Origin: UKL13-2 sp043773745
Lineage (GTDB): Bacteria; Pseudomonadota; Gammaproteobacteria; Burkholderiales; Usitatibacteraceae
Direction of reading: 5' to 3'
Length of the DNA: 39,888 nucleotides
Assembly: GCA_043773745.1 (NCBI GenBank)
Contig: JAYVEV010000068.1
Coordinates: 1-39,888 of the forward strand
Within the stretch, counting starts at the first letter, position 1, and every line of letters starts with the position of its first letter. Under the pieces are notes generated by a model. The model had not been told where the DNA came from and ran no database searches. It saw only the letters and a program-made list of their open reading frames with translations. The position numbers were made by a program, and so were the translations under genes. Positions 1-8,514 of the stretch are shown here, piece by piece.

Positions 1-21
1 TGCGCTAAACTAGCAGGCTTC

Positions 22-97
22 GGGTGCTTAGCTCAGCTGGTAGAGCGTCGCCCTTACAAGGCGAATGTCGGGGGTTCGAGCCCCTCAGCACCCACCA
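22..97 (+). tRNA. tRNA-Val (anticodon TAC)
   Basis: The 7-bp acceptor stem pairs 22-28 with 87-93, followed by an encoded CCA at 95-97. The anticodon loop CTTACAA is closed by a TCGCC/GGCGA stem and gives anticodon TAC (Val). The T-arm carries the standard GGTTCGAG core. It is followed 98 bp later by tRNA-Asp and then ppiD, a common betaproteobacterial order. Confidence 0.97.
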
Positions 98-195
98 GCA
101 GAATTTAGAGTATTTGCAGTTGAGATTTTAGCTGTGTTAGTTGATTTAGCCCATTGAGTTCAGTTGCAAAGTTTTATCAGTTGCAAAAGATTGTA

Positions 196-272
196 GGAGT
201 GGTAGTTCAGTTGGTTAGAATACCGGCCTGTCACGCCGGGGGTCGCGGGTTCGAGTCCCGTCCACTCCGCCA
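196..272 (+). tRNA. tRNA-Asp (anticodon GTC)
   Basis: Acceptor stem GGAGTGG (196-202) pairs with CCACTCC (262-268), then discriminator G and encoded CCA. Anticodon loop CTGTCAC inside a CCGGC/GCCGG stem gives GTC (Asp). Probably co-transcribed with the upstream tRNA-Val, since no terminator is visible between them and one follows directly. Confidence 0.97.
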
Positions 273-276
273 ACCT

Positions 277-310
277 AAGGGGCGAACTTAATTTTAAGTT
301 CGCCCCTTTT
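277..310 (+). terminator. Intrinsic terminator of the tRNA-Val/tRNA-Asp unit
   Basis: A long perfect hairpin (AAGGGGCGAACTTAA pairing with its complement) ends in a T run at 307-310. It starts 4 bp after the CCA of tRNA-Asp, so it closes the tRNA transcription unit before ppiD. Confidence 0.9.
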
Positions 311-384
311 CATATGTGATCCAATATTGGCTGTCTGATATTGGTTTTGAATTGACGTAAACCATTTCATAAGCGCACTCAACC

Positions 385-2292
385 ATGCTTGAAACCATTC
401 GTACTGCCGCCAAGACCTGGGTTGCCAAAGTTATTTTGGCGCTGATTACCGTTCCGTTCGCGCTATGGGGGGTTGACTCTTATATACGCTCTGCGCCCGG
501 GCAAGATGCTATTGCCACTGTGGGGGATGAAAAAATCAGCTCGCAGGAATTTAACGACGCAGTACGAAATCAACTCGATCAATTCCGCCAGCAATTTGGC
601 GGCAGCATCGATGCGTCAATTATGGATAGCCCGGAGATGCGAAAATCTGTTCTTGATCAGCTAATCGATCAACGGTTGCTTACTTCTGCCATGCAGGCTG
701 GTGGGTTGGCGGTAAGCGATGCTGCACTTCGAGATCGCATCAGTAATGAGCCTTCATTTCAGGAAGGCGGTAAGTTTTCCAGTGCCCGCTATGATGTTTT
801 CCTAAAGTCGCAGGGCTATACACCCGCGCGTTTTGAAGGGTTGATGCGCAAGGATATGGAACGACAGGAGTTTGTTGAAAGCATTGCGAAAACTGCATTT
901 TCCGGCAGTGTTAGCGCACAACAGTATTTGTTGGCTTCTGAACAATCACGTGAAATCGCCGTTGCCGCCATCGCGCCTGATAATTTTGTGGCTGCAGTCA
1001 AATTGACTCCCGATCAGACAAAAAATTACTATGACTCGCACCAGACTGAATTCACTATTCCAGCCCAGGTTAAGGCTGAGTATATTGAACTGTCCATTGA
1101 GGCCCTAGCACCACAAATTCAACTGACTGCAGAAGAAGTTAAAGCGTATTACGACGCAAATGCCGCGCGCTATGTGCAAAAAGAAGAGCGCAAGGCCAGT
1201 CATATTTTGATTGCTGTTGCAGCGACCGCCAAGGATGAAGAGAAAAAGGCAGCCAAAGACAAGGCTGACAGTTTGTTTGCTCAAGTAAAGAAAAATCCAA
1301 AGGAATTTGCTGACTTGGCCAAGAAAAATTCACAGGACCCGGGCTCAGCGCCGACTGGCGGCGATTTGGGTTACTTCGGGCGCGGTGCCATGGTGCCGCC
1401 GTTTGAACAAGCGGTCTTCAAAGCCAGCAAAGATGAAATTATTGGCCCGGTAAAATCAGATTTTGGTTATCACATCATTCGCCTGACGGATGTTCGCCCT
1501 GAAAAGGCGAAATCACTTGCCGACGCAACACCGGAAATTGAAGGCGAGCTAAAAAAACAAAAGGCTCAAAAGAAATTTGCCGAACTGGCTGAAAAATTCA
1601 GTAACCTGGCCTACGAGCAATCAACCAGCCTCAAGGCAGCTGCTGAGGCGGTAAATCTGCCGATCAAGCAAAGCCCGTTCATCACCAAAGGCGCTGCCAT
1701 TCAGCCGCCCTTTAATAATCCCAAGTTGATGACGGCATTGTTTTCGGATGACGTACTCAAAAATAAACGCAATACCGAGGCCGTCGAGATCGCCACCAAT
1801 TCATTGGTCGTTGCGCGCGCACTTGAGTCAAAGCCCGCTGTATTGCGTCCATTTGCCGAGGTTGAGCCCGCGATTACCGCGCGTCTGACCCGTGAAGAGG
1901 CCGACAAGCTCGCCAAGAAGGACGGCGAAGCCAAGCTGGCACTGTTGCGAGCAGGCAAGCCTACGGATCTTAAATTTCCTGCTCTGCTGGCCGTGAGCCG
2001 TACCAATCCGGGCGGCCTTCCGCAGGATGTCATTGAAGCCGCAATGCGCGCCGAGACAAAAACGTTACCGGCTTATGTGGGTGTTGTGAATCCCAATGGC
2101 GGCTACCTGCTCGTACAAATTGCCAAGGTCATTCCACCGGCCATTAGCGATGAAGCGAAGCTGAAGGCCACCAGTACGCGCCTCACACAATCCCAAGCCC
2201 AGCAACAGTTGCAATCCATGGTGGCTAATATGCGTACCAAGGTCGATGTATCGATCAAGAAGGATGCATTGGAAAAGAAAGCTGACAAGTAA
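385..2292 (+). CDS. ppiD: Peptidyl-prolyl isomerase PpiD (periplasmic chaperone)
   Basis: The 635-residue protein has the PpiD layout: a short cytoplasmic N-terminus, one membrane anchor at about residues 13-33, a SurA-like N-terminal chaperone region, and a parvulin rotamase domain at about 265-370 (KASHIL start, GGDLGYFGRG and GYHIIRL near its end), followed by a long C-terminal chaperone region. PpiD sits at the SecYEG exit on the periplasmic face and helps fold outer-membrane and secreted proteins. Family length (about 620-650) fits a full-length protein. The start lies after ACC with only a weak ribosome site, but the membrane anchor begins immediately so no other start fits. It is monocistronic, bounded by terminators on both sides. 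Confidence 0.95.
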   Translation: MLETIRTAAKTWVAKVILALITVPFALWGVDSYIRSAPGQDAIATVGDEKISSQEFNDAVRNQLDQFRQQFGGSIDASIMDSPEMRKSVLDQLIDQRLLTSAMQAGGLAVSDAALRDRISNEPSFQEGGKFSSARYDVFLKSQGYTPARFEGLMRKDMERQEFVESIAKTAFSGSVSAQQYLLASEQSREIAVAAIAPDNFVAAVKLTPDQTKNYYDSHQTEFTIPAQVKAEYIELSIEALAPQIQLTAEEVKAYYDANAARYVQKEERKASHILIAVAATAKDEEKKAAKDKADSLFAQVKKNPKEFADLAKKNSQDPGSAPTGGDLGYFGRGAMVPPFEQAVFKASKDEIIGPVKSDFGYHIIRLTDVRPEKAKSLADATPEIEGELKKQKAQKKFAELAEKFSNLAYEQSTSLKAAAEAVNLPIKQSPFITKGAAIQPPFNNPKLMTALFSDDVLKNKRNTEAVEIATNSLVVARALESKPAVLRPFAEVEPAITARLTREEADKLAKKDGEAKLALLRAGKPTDLKFPALLAVSRTNPGGLPQDVIEAAMRAETKTLPAYVGVVNPNGGYLLVQIAKVIPPAISDEAKLKATSTRLTQSQAQQQLQSMVANMRTKVDVSIKKDALEKKADK

Positions 2293-2302
2293 ATAAAATC
2301 AG

Positions 2303-2339
2303 AAAAAAGGGCTGCCTGTGCAAACAGGCAGCCCTTTTT
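2303..2339. terminator. Bidirectional terminator between ppiD and the SDR gene
   Basis: Perfect stem GGGCTGCCTGT / ACAGGCAGCCC with a GCAA-type loop, flanked by A6 on the left and T5 on the right. It can therefore terminate ppiD (+) and the convergent short-chain dehydrogenase gene (-). Confidence 0.93.
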
Positions 2340-2357
2340 CATTGATGGCTTGCTAAA

Positions 2358-3269
2358 TCAGGCAGAGGTTTTTTGCACCGATGAATTTAACTGCGGGCGA
2401 TTTTCTTCTTTGAGCGCAAATGGATCACGCGGGTTTTGCAAATGCTCAATGTCCTCCAGGCGCATCTTGACCGTGGCCATAATTTTGGGATGAGTAATGA
2501 CATAGAACTGCCCATTGCGAATAGCCTCAAAGGTTATTTTGGCAACATCAGCGGCTGTCATCTTGCCGGAGCTGACCGCTTTGTGGGTCATTTTTTGCGC
2601 GACCATCATGGATTCTGTTGGGTCAGATTCATTTTGTAATTCAGTTGGGCGACTGCGGTGGGAAGTGCTGATACCGGTCGGCACGAAAGCGGGGCACAGT
2701 ACCGAGCAGCCAATTTGGTTGGTTACTGAATGTAAGTCATGGAACAGCGTTTCAGACAGCGCGACTACCGCGTGCTTGGAGACATTGTAGGCACCCATGA
2801 GTTGTGGCGACAGCAGGCCCGCCATGGACGCTGTATTGACAATATAGCCTTCATAGTCGGACTCGCGCTTGGCCTGTGCCAACATCAGCGGGGTAAAGAT
2901 ACGCACGCCATGAATCACGCCCCAGACATTAACGCCCAGCACCCATTCCCAATCCTTAACCGTGTTTTCCCAAACCAACCCGCCAGAGCCGACGCCGGCA
3001 TTGTTAAAGACTAAATTAACGCCGCCATATTTAGCGAGTACTAATTGTGCCAATGCTTCAACCTCGTCGCCTTTGCTAACATCGCAGCGCAGACCGACAA
3101 CTTCTGCGCCAGCGGCCGCAAGTTCGGTAACAGTGGCATCCAATTGCGTCTGTTGCACATCGGCCAATACCAGCTTCATGCCCAACGCGGCACCGGCAAA
3201 CGCGAACTCGCGGCCAAAGCCGCTGGCAGCACCGGTAATGACGGCTACTTTGCCTTTGAAATTTTTCAA
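2358..3269 (-). CDS. Short-chain dehydrogenase/reductase (SDR family)
   Basis: 303 residues with a classical SDR Rossmann fold: TGAASGFG cofactor glycine motif near residue 12, NNAG at about 90, catalytic Ser in NTASMAG and the YNVSKHA Tyr/Lys pair at about 160. The aspartate in VLADVQ after the second strand suggests NAD(H) preference (inference). The C-terminal extension of about 50 residues is longer than FabG-type enzymes and resembles SDRs annotated as acting on hydrophobic or steroid-like substrates. The substrate is unknown. The start codon is TTG at 3267-3269, preceded by AAGGA at 7 nt spacing; the alternative frame upstream has no SDR residues. It lies 20 bp downstream of the glycosyltransferase-like gene and may be co-transcribed with it. 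Confidence 0.85.
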   Translation of the reverse strand: MKNFKGKVAVITGAASGFGREFAFAGAALGMKLVLADVQQTQLDATVTELAAAGAEVVGLRCDVSKGDEVEALAQLVLAKYGGVNLVFNNAGVGSGGLVWENTVKDWEWVLGVNVWGVIHGVRIFTPLMLAQAKRESDYEGYIVNTASMAGLLSPQLMGAYNVSKHAVVALSETLFHDLHSVTNQIGCSVLCPAFVPTGISTSHRSRPTELQNESDPTESMMVAQKMTHKAVSSGKMTAADVAKITFEAIRNGQFYVITHPKIMATVKMRLEDIEHLQNPRDPFALKEENRPQLNSSVQKTSA

Positions 3270-3289
3270 CTTGAATCCTTCCGCGCTTG

Positions 3290-4174
3290 TTACAGCAAAT
3301 CGATGCCATATTCATCATGAAGACGCTGCATCACCTCATGCCAAATCAAATTGGGTGGTGTCGCGTTATGGCGGCCCGGTGATAAAGTGGCACGCGTAAC
3401 GCCATGATAATGCTTTACGCTCGCCGAACACACATCCATGCCCAAATCACTGAATGCAAGACTCATGGATTGCCGAAAATATTCATGCAATCGGGCGCCG
3501 GTATCGTATTCGCGAAACGCCGGGCTTAACTCTGCGCCGTGCCGACGAAGGCGATGTAAAAATCTTAATTCAAGATTTTGAAAGATCGGCAGGCGATGCC
3601 GGGCATACAGCGCCTTGGACACCAGCAAACTGCCCGGAAACTCAAGATAATCACGCGAGTGCATGAAGGTGCTGCCTGCCACAAGTGCCGCCCGTACGGG
3701 CGCAACATTCAGGCAGGTGAAGGGTATCCACATTCGTTCCATATAAAACCCGTGAGCCGAGGCAGGCACATGACCGCCACGTATCCACTCACCGGCATGC
3801 AAAAAGCCCGCGCCATAAATTCCTGCTGACGAGGCTGCGCGCAGGGTGTCAGCGGTAATATTGGGCGAAAGTATCTCCAGATCGGAATCAATCAATAAAA
3901 CCTGATCAGCTAGGATTTGCCGGAACAAATTATCCAGCGTCATGCCATGGGGGCGCAACGGCGCTTTGGTCAAATCAAACGGGTATTTTTGCGAGAGTTC
4001 AGAGAACCAGTCCCAACTTCCGTCGGTTGATTCGCAATCGATTAATAACACCGGCACACCCGCATAACGAAGCGCACTGAGCAATGCCAGCGTTGTCACC
4101 CAACGGGTGTTGCAATTGATAATCACCGCACGAACAGGGGCGTGTGCTAATTCGGTAACGTTGCTGACAATCAT
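3290..4174 (-). CDS. Glycosyltransferase-like protein (GT-A fold, family 2 related)
   Basis: 294 residues. The N-terminal part begins with a beta strand (VRAVIINCNTR), then VLLIDCESTDGSW, typical of the nucleotide-sugar binding strand of GT-A enzymes, and VLLIDSDLEIL at about 95-105 supplies a DSD motif for metal/UDP binding. No signal peptide or membrane segment is evident, so it is probably cytoplasmic. No closer family is recognised; the C-terminal half is rich in His/Arg and has no known motif. The acceptor and donor are unknown. ATG start at 4172-4174. It is followed at 20 bp by the SDR gene on the same strand. Confidence 0.6.
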   Translation of the reverse strand: MIVSNVTELAHAPVRAVIINCNTRWVTTLALLSALRYAGVPVLLIDCESTDGSWDWFSELSQKYPFDLTKAPLRPHGMTLDNLFRQILADQVLLIDSDLEILSPNITADTLRAASSAGIYGAGFLHAGEWIRGGHVPASAHGFYMERMWIPFTCLNVAPVRAALVAGSTFMHSRDYLEFPGSLLVSKALYARHRLPIFQNLELRFLHRLRRHGAELSPAFREYDTGARLHEYFRQSMSLAFSDLGMDVCSASVKHYHGVTRATLSPGRHNATPPNLIWHEVMQRLHDEYGIDLL

Positions 4175-4235
4175 AGGCTGGCGCGAAAAATATTACGTGC
4201 GGTCTAATAATAACGACTAAATATTGCCGCCAAAT

Positions 4236-5021
4236 TTAAGCGGGCATACCTGATGCGATGACGTTAAAACCGCAATCAACATAGGTAATTTCGCCGGTAA
4301 CTGCACTGGCCAGATCACTCATCATGAACGCCGCCACATTGCCGACTTCTTCTTGCGTTACGTTACGGCGCAGCGGAGCTTGCTGTTCAAAGAACGACAG
4401 CATCTCGCGGAAGCCGCTAATACCCGCCGCTGCAAGAGTTTTAATCGGCCCGGCTGAGATGGCATTGGCACGAATGCCTTTGGGTCCCAGGCTAGCGGCC
4501 AAATAACGCGTCACCGCTTCCAAGCTGGCTTTGGCAGCACCCATCGTGTTGTAGTTTGGCACTACGCGTTCAGCCCCCAGGTAGGAGAGGGTAAGGATGG
4601 CGGCATTGCGGCCTTCCATCATCGGTAACGCCGCCTTGGCCATGGCGGCAAAGCTGTAGCTGGAAATATCGTGTGCCGTGCGAAAACCTTCACGCGAGAG
4701 GCCTTCCAAAAAATCACCGGCGATGGCTTCGCGCGGTGCAAAAGCGATAGCATGGACAAAGCCGTCCAAACCATCCCAATGTTTGCTGAGTTCTTTGAAG
4801 CAGTTTTCAATTTCCTCGTCTTTTGAGACATCACAAGGCAAAATGATTTTGCCGTCAAAGTCGGGGGCAAGACGTTCCACCCGCTCGCGAATATTTTCGC
4901 CAGCATAAGTGAAGGCCAGCTCGGCACCCTCGCGTTTCATAGCTTTGGCAATGCCGTAGGCTATCGAACGATTTGATAACAAGCCGGTAACAAGAATTTT
5001 TTTGTTTGAAAGGAAACCCAC
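4236..5021 (-). CDS. fabI: Enoyl-[acyl-carrier-protein] reductase (NADH), FabI
   Basis: 261 residues, the normal FabI length. FabI-specific features are the divergent glycine motif GLLSNRSIAYGIA at about residues 13-25 instead of TGxxxGxG, the SYLGAERVVPNYNTMGAAKASLE stretch containing the catalytic Tyr-x6-Lys, and the SAGPIKTLAA substrate loop. The enzyme performs the last reduction of each fatty-acid elongation round and is the triclosan target. The start codon is GTG at 5019-5021 preceded by AAAGGA. It lies divergent from the O-antigen-ligase-like gene. In an aryl-polyene producer the enoyl bonds of the pigment must escape this enzyme, which is the reason the pigment synthase works separately (inference). 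Confidence 0.96.
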   Translation of the reverse strand: MGFLSNKKILVTGLLSNRSIAYGIAKAMKREGAELAFTYAGENIRERVERLAPDFDGKIILPCDVSKDEEIENCFKELSKHWDGLDGFVHAIAFAPREAIAGDFLEGLSREGFRTAHDISSYSFAAMAKAALPMMEGRNAAILTLSYLGAERVVPNYNTMGAAKASLEAVTRYLAASLGPKGIRANAISAGPIKTLAAAGISGFREMLSFFEQQAPLRRNVTQEEVGNVAAFMMSDLASAVTGEITYVDCGFNVIASGMPA

Positions 5022-5163
5022 GGTTCTGTATCCTTTTTGCGTTAGATGAATAAAACAATTACACGAATAGCGAAGTTTATCTCAACAGCGGGTCATTCTA
5101 GGTTTCAATGCATCTTGCCGGAATAGTACGGCGCGTTGCCGCACCCCCATTAACGCTGAATTT

Positions 5164-6411
5164 ATGAAAACCACCGATAGACTTTCTGACCGCTGGCATG
5201 CAGCAGCCACCTATGCTGCAGCCCTATGCCTGCTGGTGGCACCATTTCGTGGCAGCACGGGGTTGCGCGCAGGACTGCTGGTGTTGGCGGTAGTTTTTAT
5301 TGCGATAGTCGCGCAAAGGCAGCGGGATTGGTCGTGGACAATATCCGTGCCGCGCTATATTGGTTACTCGGCGGGTTTATGGGCCTTGGCTTTGTTTGGT
5401 TGTGCTTTATGGGCATCTGACCGCTGGCACCAAGTGGGCATGTGGAAAAGTGAGGTGCTCACACCACTGCTCGCCTTATTTGTTTTTTATGCGCTGACAA
5501 AAAATCAGACTGATGCGAGGCGCTGGCTGCTCGCCTTATTACTGGGGCTCATCGGCCTGAGCGCGATGGTGACGCTGAATGTCTTTGATCCGGTTGACGT
5601 GGTGACCATGCCGGCATTCGGCGGTATAGGCCCTTATTCAACCTGGCTCATTACGCTTTGTCCGTTGCTGCCCCTGGCGTGGAATCTAAACTTAGCGAAG
5701 CCGCGCATCACACGCTCATTAACAATAGTAGCAATGGCACTCATCCTGATTTCAGCGTTTCTGACCACTAATCGGGCTATTTGGATTTGCTTTGCCCTGA
5801 TGCTGGCGATGTTCGCATGGCTGTTGTTTATGCTCGCCGATCAAGATCGACGCAAGCTTGGCAAACTGGCTGCGCTGGTCATTGTGGGTGGTGCGCTATT
5901 TGCAGCACTTTTTTTTGCCGCCACCGAGCTGCGCTTCAAAGGTAAACCGCCCGGTGAGGGTGGCACCATTGAAATGGTGACACATGATAATCGGGGCGTG
6001 ATTTGGCGGGAGGCAGTTGCCCTGATTGCCGAAAAGCCATTCACGGGTTACGGCGTTGGGCGGGATGTTTTGGAAAAAACCATGAGTGCGCGCTTTACCG
6101 AGCCCTTGGACAAGGCGCTGTTTATTCAAGGGCACAATATCGTGCTCAACCAGTTTTTACAGATTGGCGTGTTGGGCGCCGTACTGATCCTTGCCGTGTT
6201 TTTCAGCTTGATTCACGCTTTTGCCGGCATGCTGCGCGGCACTGCCGTCATGCGCATTGCCGGGCTTTGCGGGCTGTTGCTGGTCACAGGTGTATTCGTC
6301 CGCAATATGGTCGACGATTTTTTCATTCGGCAAAACGCCATTTTATTTTGGGCAATCGTCGGGATGCTGCTGGGATTGGGTTCGCGGCGTATCGAATCGC
6401 AGGATTCATAA
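5164..6411 (+). CDS. O-antigen ligase / Wzy-type polymerase family membrane protein
   Basis: 415 residues, almost entirely hydrophobic with about 10-12 predicted membrane helices. The large periplasmic loop and following helix carry the Wzy_C signature: GVIWREAVALIAEKPFTGYGVG, then HNIVLNQFLQIGVLG at about residues 325-340. This family includes WaaL O-antigen ligases, Wzy polymerases and PglL protein oligosaccharyltransferases; sequence alone does not separate these. No glycan cluster surrounds it, so a WaaL-like or glycan-transfer role at the periplasmic side of the inner membrane is only a guess. It is divergent from fabI and followed by an imperfect hairpin. Confidence 0.75.
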   Translation: MKTTDRLSDRWHAAATYAAALCLLVAPFRGSTGLRAGLLVLAVVFIAIVAQRQRDWSWTISVPRYIGYSAGLWALALFGCALWASDRWHQVGMWKSEVLTPLLALFVFYALTKNQTDARRWLLALLLGLIGLSAMVTLNVFDPVDVVTMPAFGGIGPYSTWLITLCPLLPLAWNLNLAKPRITRSLTIVAMALILISAFLTTNRAIWICFALMLAMFAWLLFMLADQDRRKLGKLAALVIVGGALFAALFFAATELRFKGKPPGEGGTIEMVTHDNRGVIWREAVALIAEKPFTGYGVGRDVLEKTMSARFTEPLDKALFIQGHNIVLNQFLQIGVLGAVLILAVFFSLIHAFAGMLRGTAVMRIAGLCGLLLVTGVFVRNMVDDFFIRQNAILFWAIVGMLLGLGSRRIESQDS

Positions 6412-6436
6412 AAAAGTAAACACTAGGCTGGACGTG

Positions 6437-6464
6437 CCGTTTGGAGCCTAAATGGCTCAAACGG
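6437..6464. terminator. Strong hairpin after the O-antigen-ligase-like gene
   Basis: Arms CCGTTTGGAGCC and GGCTCAAACGG pair over 11 bp with one bulged G and a 5-nt loop. There is no immediate T run, so it may be a weak or factor-assisted terminator, or an mRNA-stabilising stem. The rest of 6412-6663 shows no gene; it must hold the promoter of the peptide importer, which I could not place with confidence. Confidence 0.4.
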
Positions 6465-6663
6465 AAATACAGACGGGCACTTTGCTTTTTTGGGCTCACA
6501 TACTGGTTAAATTGTTGCTGAATTTAGGCGCGCTCAAACTGTCATAACAGGTTACGGCGGGGTGACTATTTTTCCGTTATAGTTACCGCGCTTTTAGGGT
6601 GATTCGGGACAATCGTCCTTGAGCTGTCGCCAGTCCGATGGTTCATCGTGAGGAATATTGAGT

Positions 6664-8514
6664 ATGCGTTTGTCGGTACGGTTTCTTGCTGTAGCTTATT
6701 TGTTCTTGATTGCATCTTTGCCTACACTGACCAGTAATGCACAGGCGATCGAGGCCGCCAAGCCCTATGCACCCGACCCGCGCAAAGTATTGCGTTATGC
6801 GTTCGAAATTGCCGAAACGGGTATGGACCCGCACCGTGTGAGCGATGTCTATTCCACCATTGCGCATAACGCCATTTTTGATTCCCCCCTGCATTACGAT
6901 TATTTGGCGAGACCGCTCAAGGTAAAAGCCAATACGCTGACCGCGCTACCGGAAATTTCCAGCGATTTTCGCGTCTTCACCTTTCATGTAAAGCCCGGCA
7001 TTTATTTTGCGCCGCACGAGGTTTTCAAAGGCAAGAAGCGCGAGTTGACGGCTGAAGATTATGTCTATTCCATCAAGCGGGTGCTCGACCCGGCTCATTC
7101 CGCATCGCAGGTGTCCGAGTTTGAAGGCAATGTGGTGGGGGTGGATGAAGCGATTGCGGCCGCGCGCAAACCCGGCAAGTTTAATTACGATGGCGTGATT
7201 GAAGGTTTGCGTACTATCGACCGCTACACATTCCAGATAAAACTGGTCAAGTCAAAACCTATTTTCATTTATGTGCTGACCGACTGCCGGGCCAGCTGCG
7301 CTGTGGCGCGCGAGGTGGTTGAGTTCTACGGTAAAGATATTGTGTCTCACCCTGTTGGTACCGGCCCTTATCAGTTAGTGGAGTGGAAACGCTCCTCAAA
7401 AATGGTGTTTGAGCCCAACCCGAATTTTCGGGAGGAGTATTTTGATGGTGAGCCTGCGCCAGGTGATAAAGAGGCAGAAGCCATTCTTCAATTGCAAAAA
7501 GGTAAGCGCATGCCGATGGTCCATCGGATTGAAGTTAGCGTCATTGAGGAAATGCAGCCTCGCTGGATTTCCTTTCTCGGCCGCGGACAGGATTTAATGT
7601 GGCGACTGCCTGAAGAATTTGCCACTGTCGCGGTGCCCGGTAATCGCCTCGCGCCGAATTTGGCCAAACAGCATGTCCAGTTTGCACAAGTGCCGAATCT
7701 GGATATCAACTACATGTACTTCAATATGAAAGATCCGGTTGTTGGTGGTTATTCACCCGAAAAAATTGCATTGCGCCGGGCAATTTCGCTGGGATACCAG
7801 ACCAATGACGAAATCCGTGTGGTGCGCAAATATCAGGCGGTGCTTGCCCATACGCCTTATGCGCCCGGCGTGGCAGGCTATGACCCCAATTTCAAAACCA
7901 GCGCCAATGAATACAGCCCCGCCAAAGCCAATGCGCTGCTCGATATGTATGGTTATAAGCGCGGCACAGATGGCTGGCGCAATTTGCCGAATGGGGCGCC
8001 GCTGGTACTTAAAAGCAACTCTACGCCGACCGATCGCGATAAACAGATTGATGAAGTCTGGAAACGATCAATGGATGATATTGGTATCAAAATCGAATTC
8101 AACAAAGCCAAGTGGCCGGATTTATTAAAGGCCTCAAACGTCGGCAAACTGATGATGTGGTCATTGGGCGGATCAGCCACCTCGCCCGATGCCGAGACCT
8201 GGCTGCAGTCGCTTTATGGCCCCAATGAAGGTTTCAAAGGCAATCGCGCTTACTTCAAGCTCAAGGAATATGATGAGGCATACGAGGCCGCCGAAATCAT
8301 GCCGGATAGCCCTGAACGTACTAAGCTTTATCAAAAAATGGCCAAGCTGATGGTGGCTTACGCGCCGTGGAAAATCAACATCCACCGCATCTCTACCGAT
8401 TTATGGTTTCCCTATGTCGAAGGCTTTCGCCGTCCGTTAGTGCAAAGCCAAAGCTGGTGGAAGTATGTCGATATCGACCTCGCCAAACAAAAAGAATTTG
8501 AGGCAAAAAATTGA
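6664..8514 (+). CDS. Peptide-type ABC transporter solute-binding protein 1 (SBP_bac_5)
   Basis: 616 residues starting at ATG 6664, preceded by AGGA at 9 nt; an in-frame TTG at 6658 is too close to that site. The Sec signal peptide ends near NAQA. The mature part is a class C / family 5 oligopeptide-binding protein, with KVLRYAFEIAETGMDP at the start of the lobe, LTAEDYVYSIKRVLDP, HPVGTGPYQLVEWKRSSK and FNMKDPVVGGYSPEKIALRRA. It captures peptides or similar ligands in the periplasm for the permease encoded downstream. It is the first of three tandem paralogs, and its TGA stop overlaps the TTG start of the second (TTGA), indicating translational coupling. The ligand is unknown. Confidence 0.88.
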   Translation: MRLSVRFLAVAYLFLIASLPTLTSNAQAIEAAKPYAPDPRKVLRYAFEIAETGMDPHRVSDVYSTIAHNAIFDSPLHYDYLARPLKVKANTLTALPEISSDFRVFTFHVKPGIYFAPHEVFKGKKRELTAEDYVYSIKRVLDPAHSASQVSEFEGNVVGVDEAIAAARKPGKFNYDGVIEGLRTIDRYTFQIKLVKSKPIFIYVLTDCRASCAVAREVVEFYGKDIVSHPVGTGPYQLVEWKRSSKMVFEPNPNFREEYFDGEPAPGDKEAEAILQLQKGKRMPMVHRIEVSVIEEMQPRWISFLGRGQDLMWRLPEEFATVAVPGNRLAPNLAKQHVQFAQVPNLDINYMYFNMKDPVVGGYSPEKIALRRAISLGYQTNDEIRVVRKYQAVLAHTPYAPGVAGYDPNFKTSANEYSPAKANALLDMYGYKRGTDGWRNLPNGAPLVLKSNSTPTDRDKQIDEVWKRSMDDIGIKIEFNKAKWPDLLKASNVGKLMMWSLGGSATSPDAETWLQSLYGPNEGFKGNRAYFKLKEYDEAYEAAEIMPDSPERTKLYQKMAKLMVAYAPWKINIHRISTDLWFPYVEGFRRPLVQSQSWWKYVDIDLAKQKEFEAKN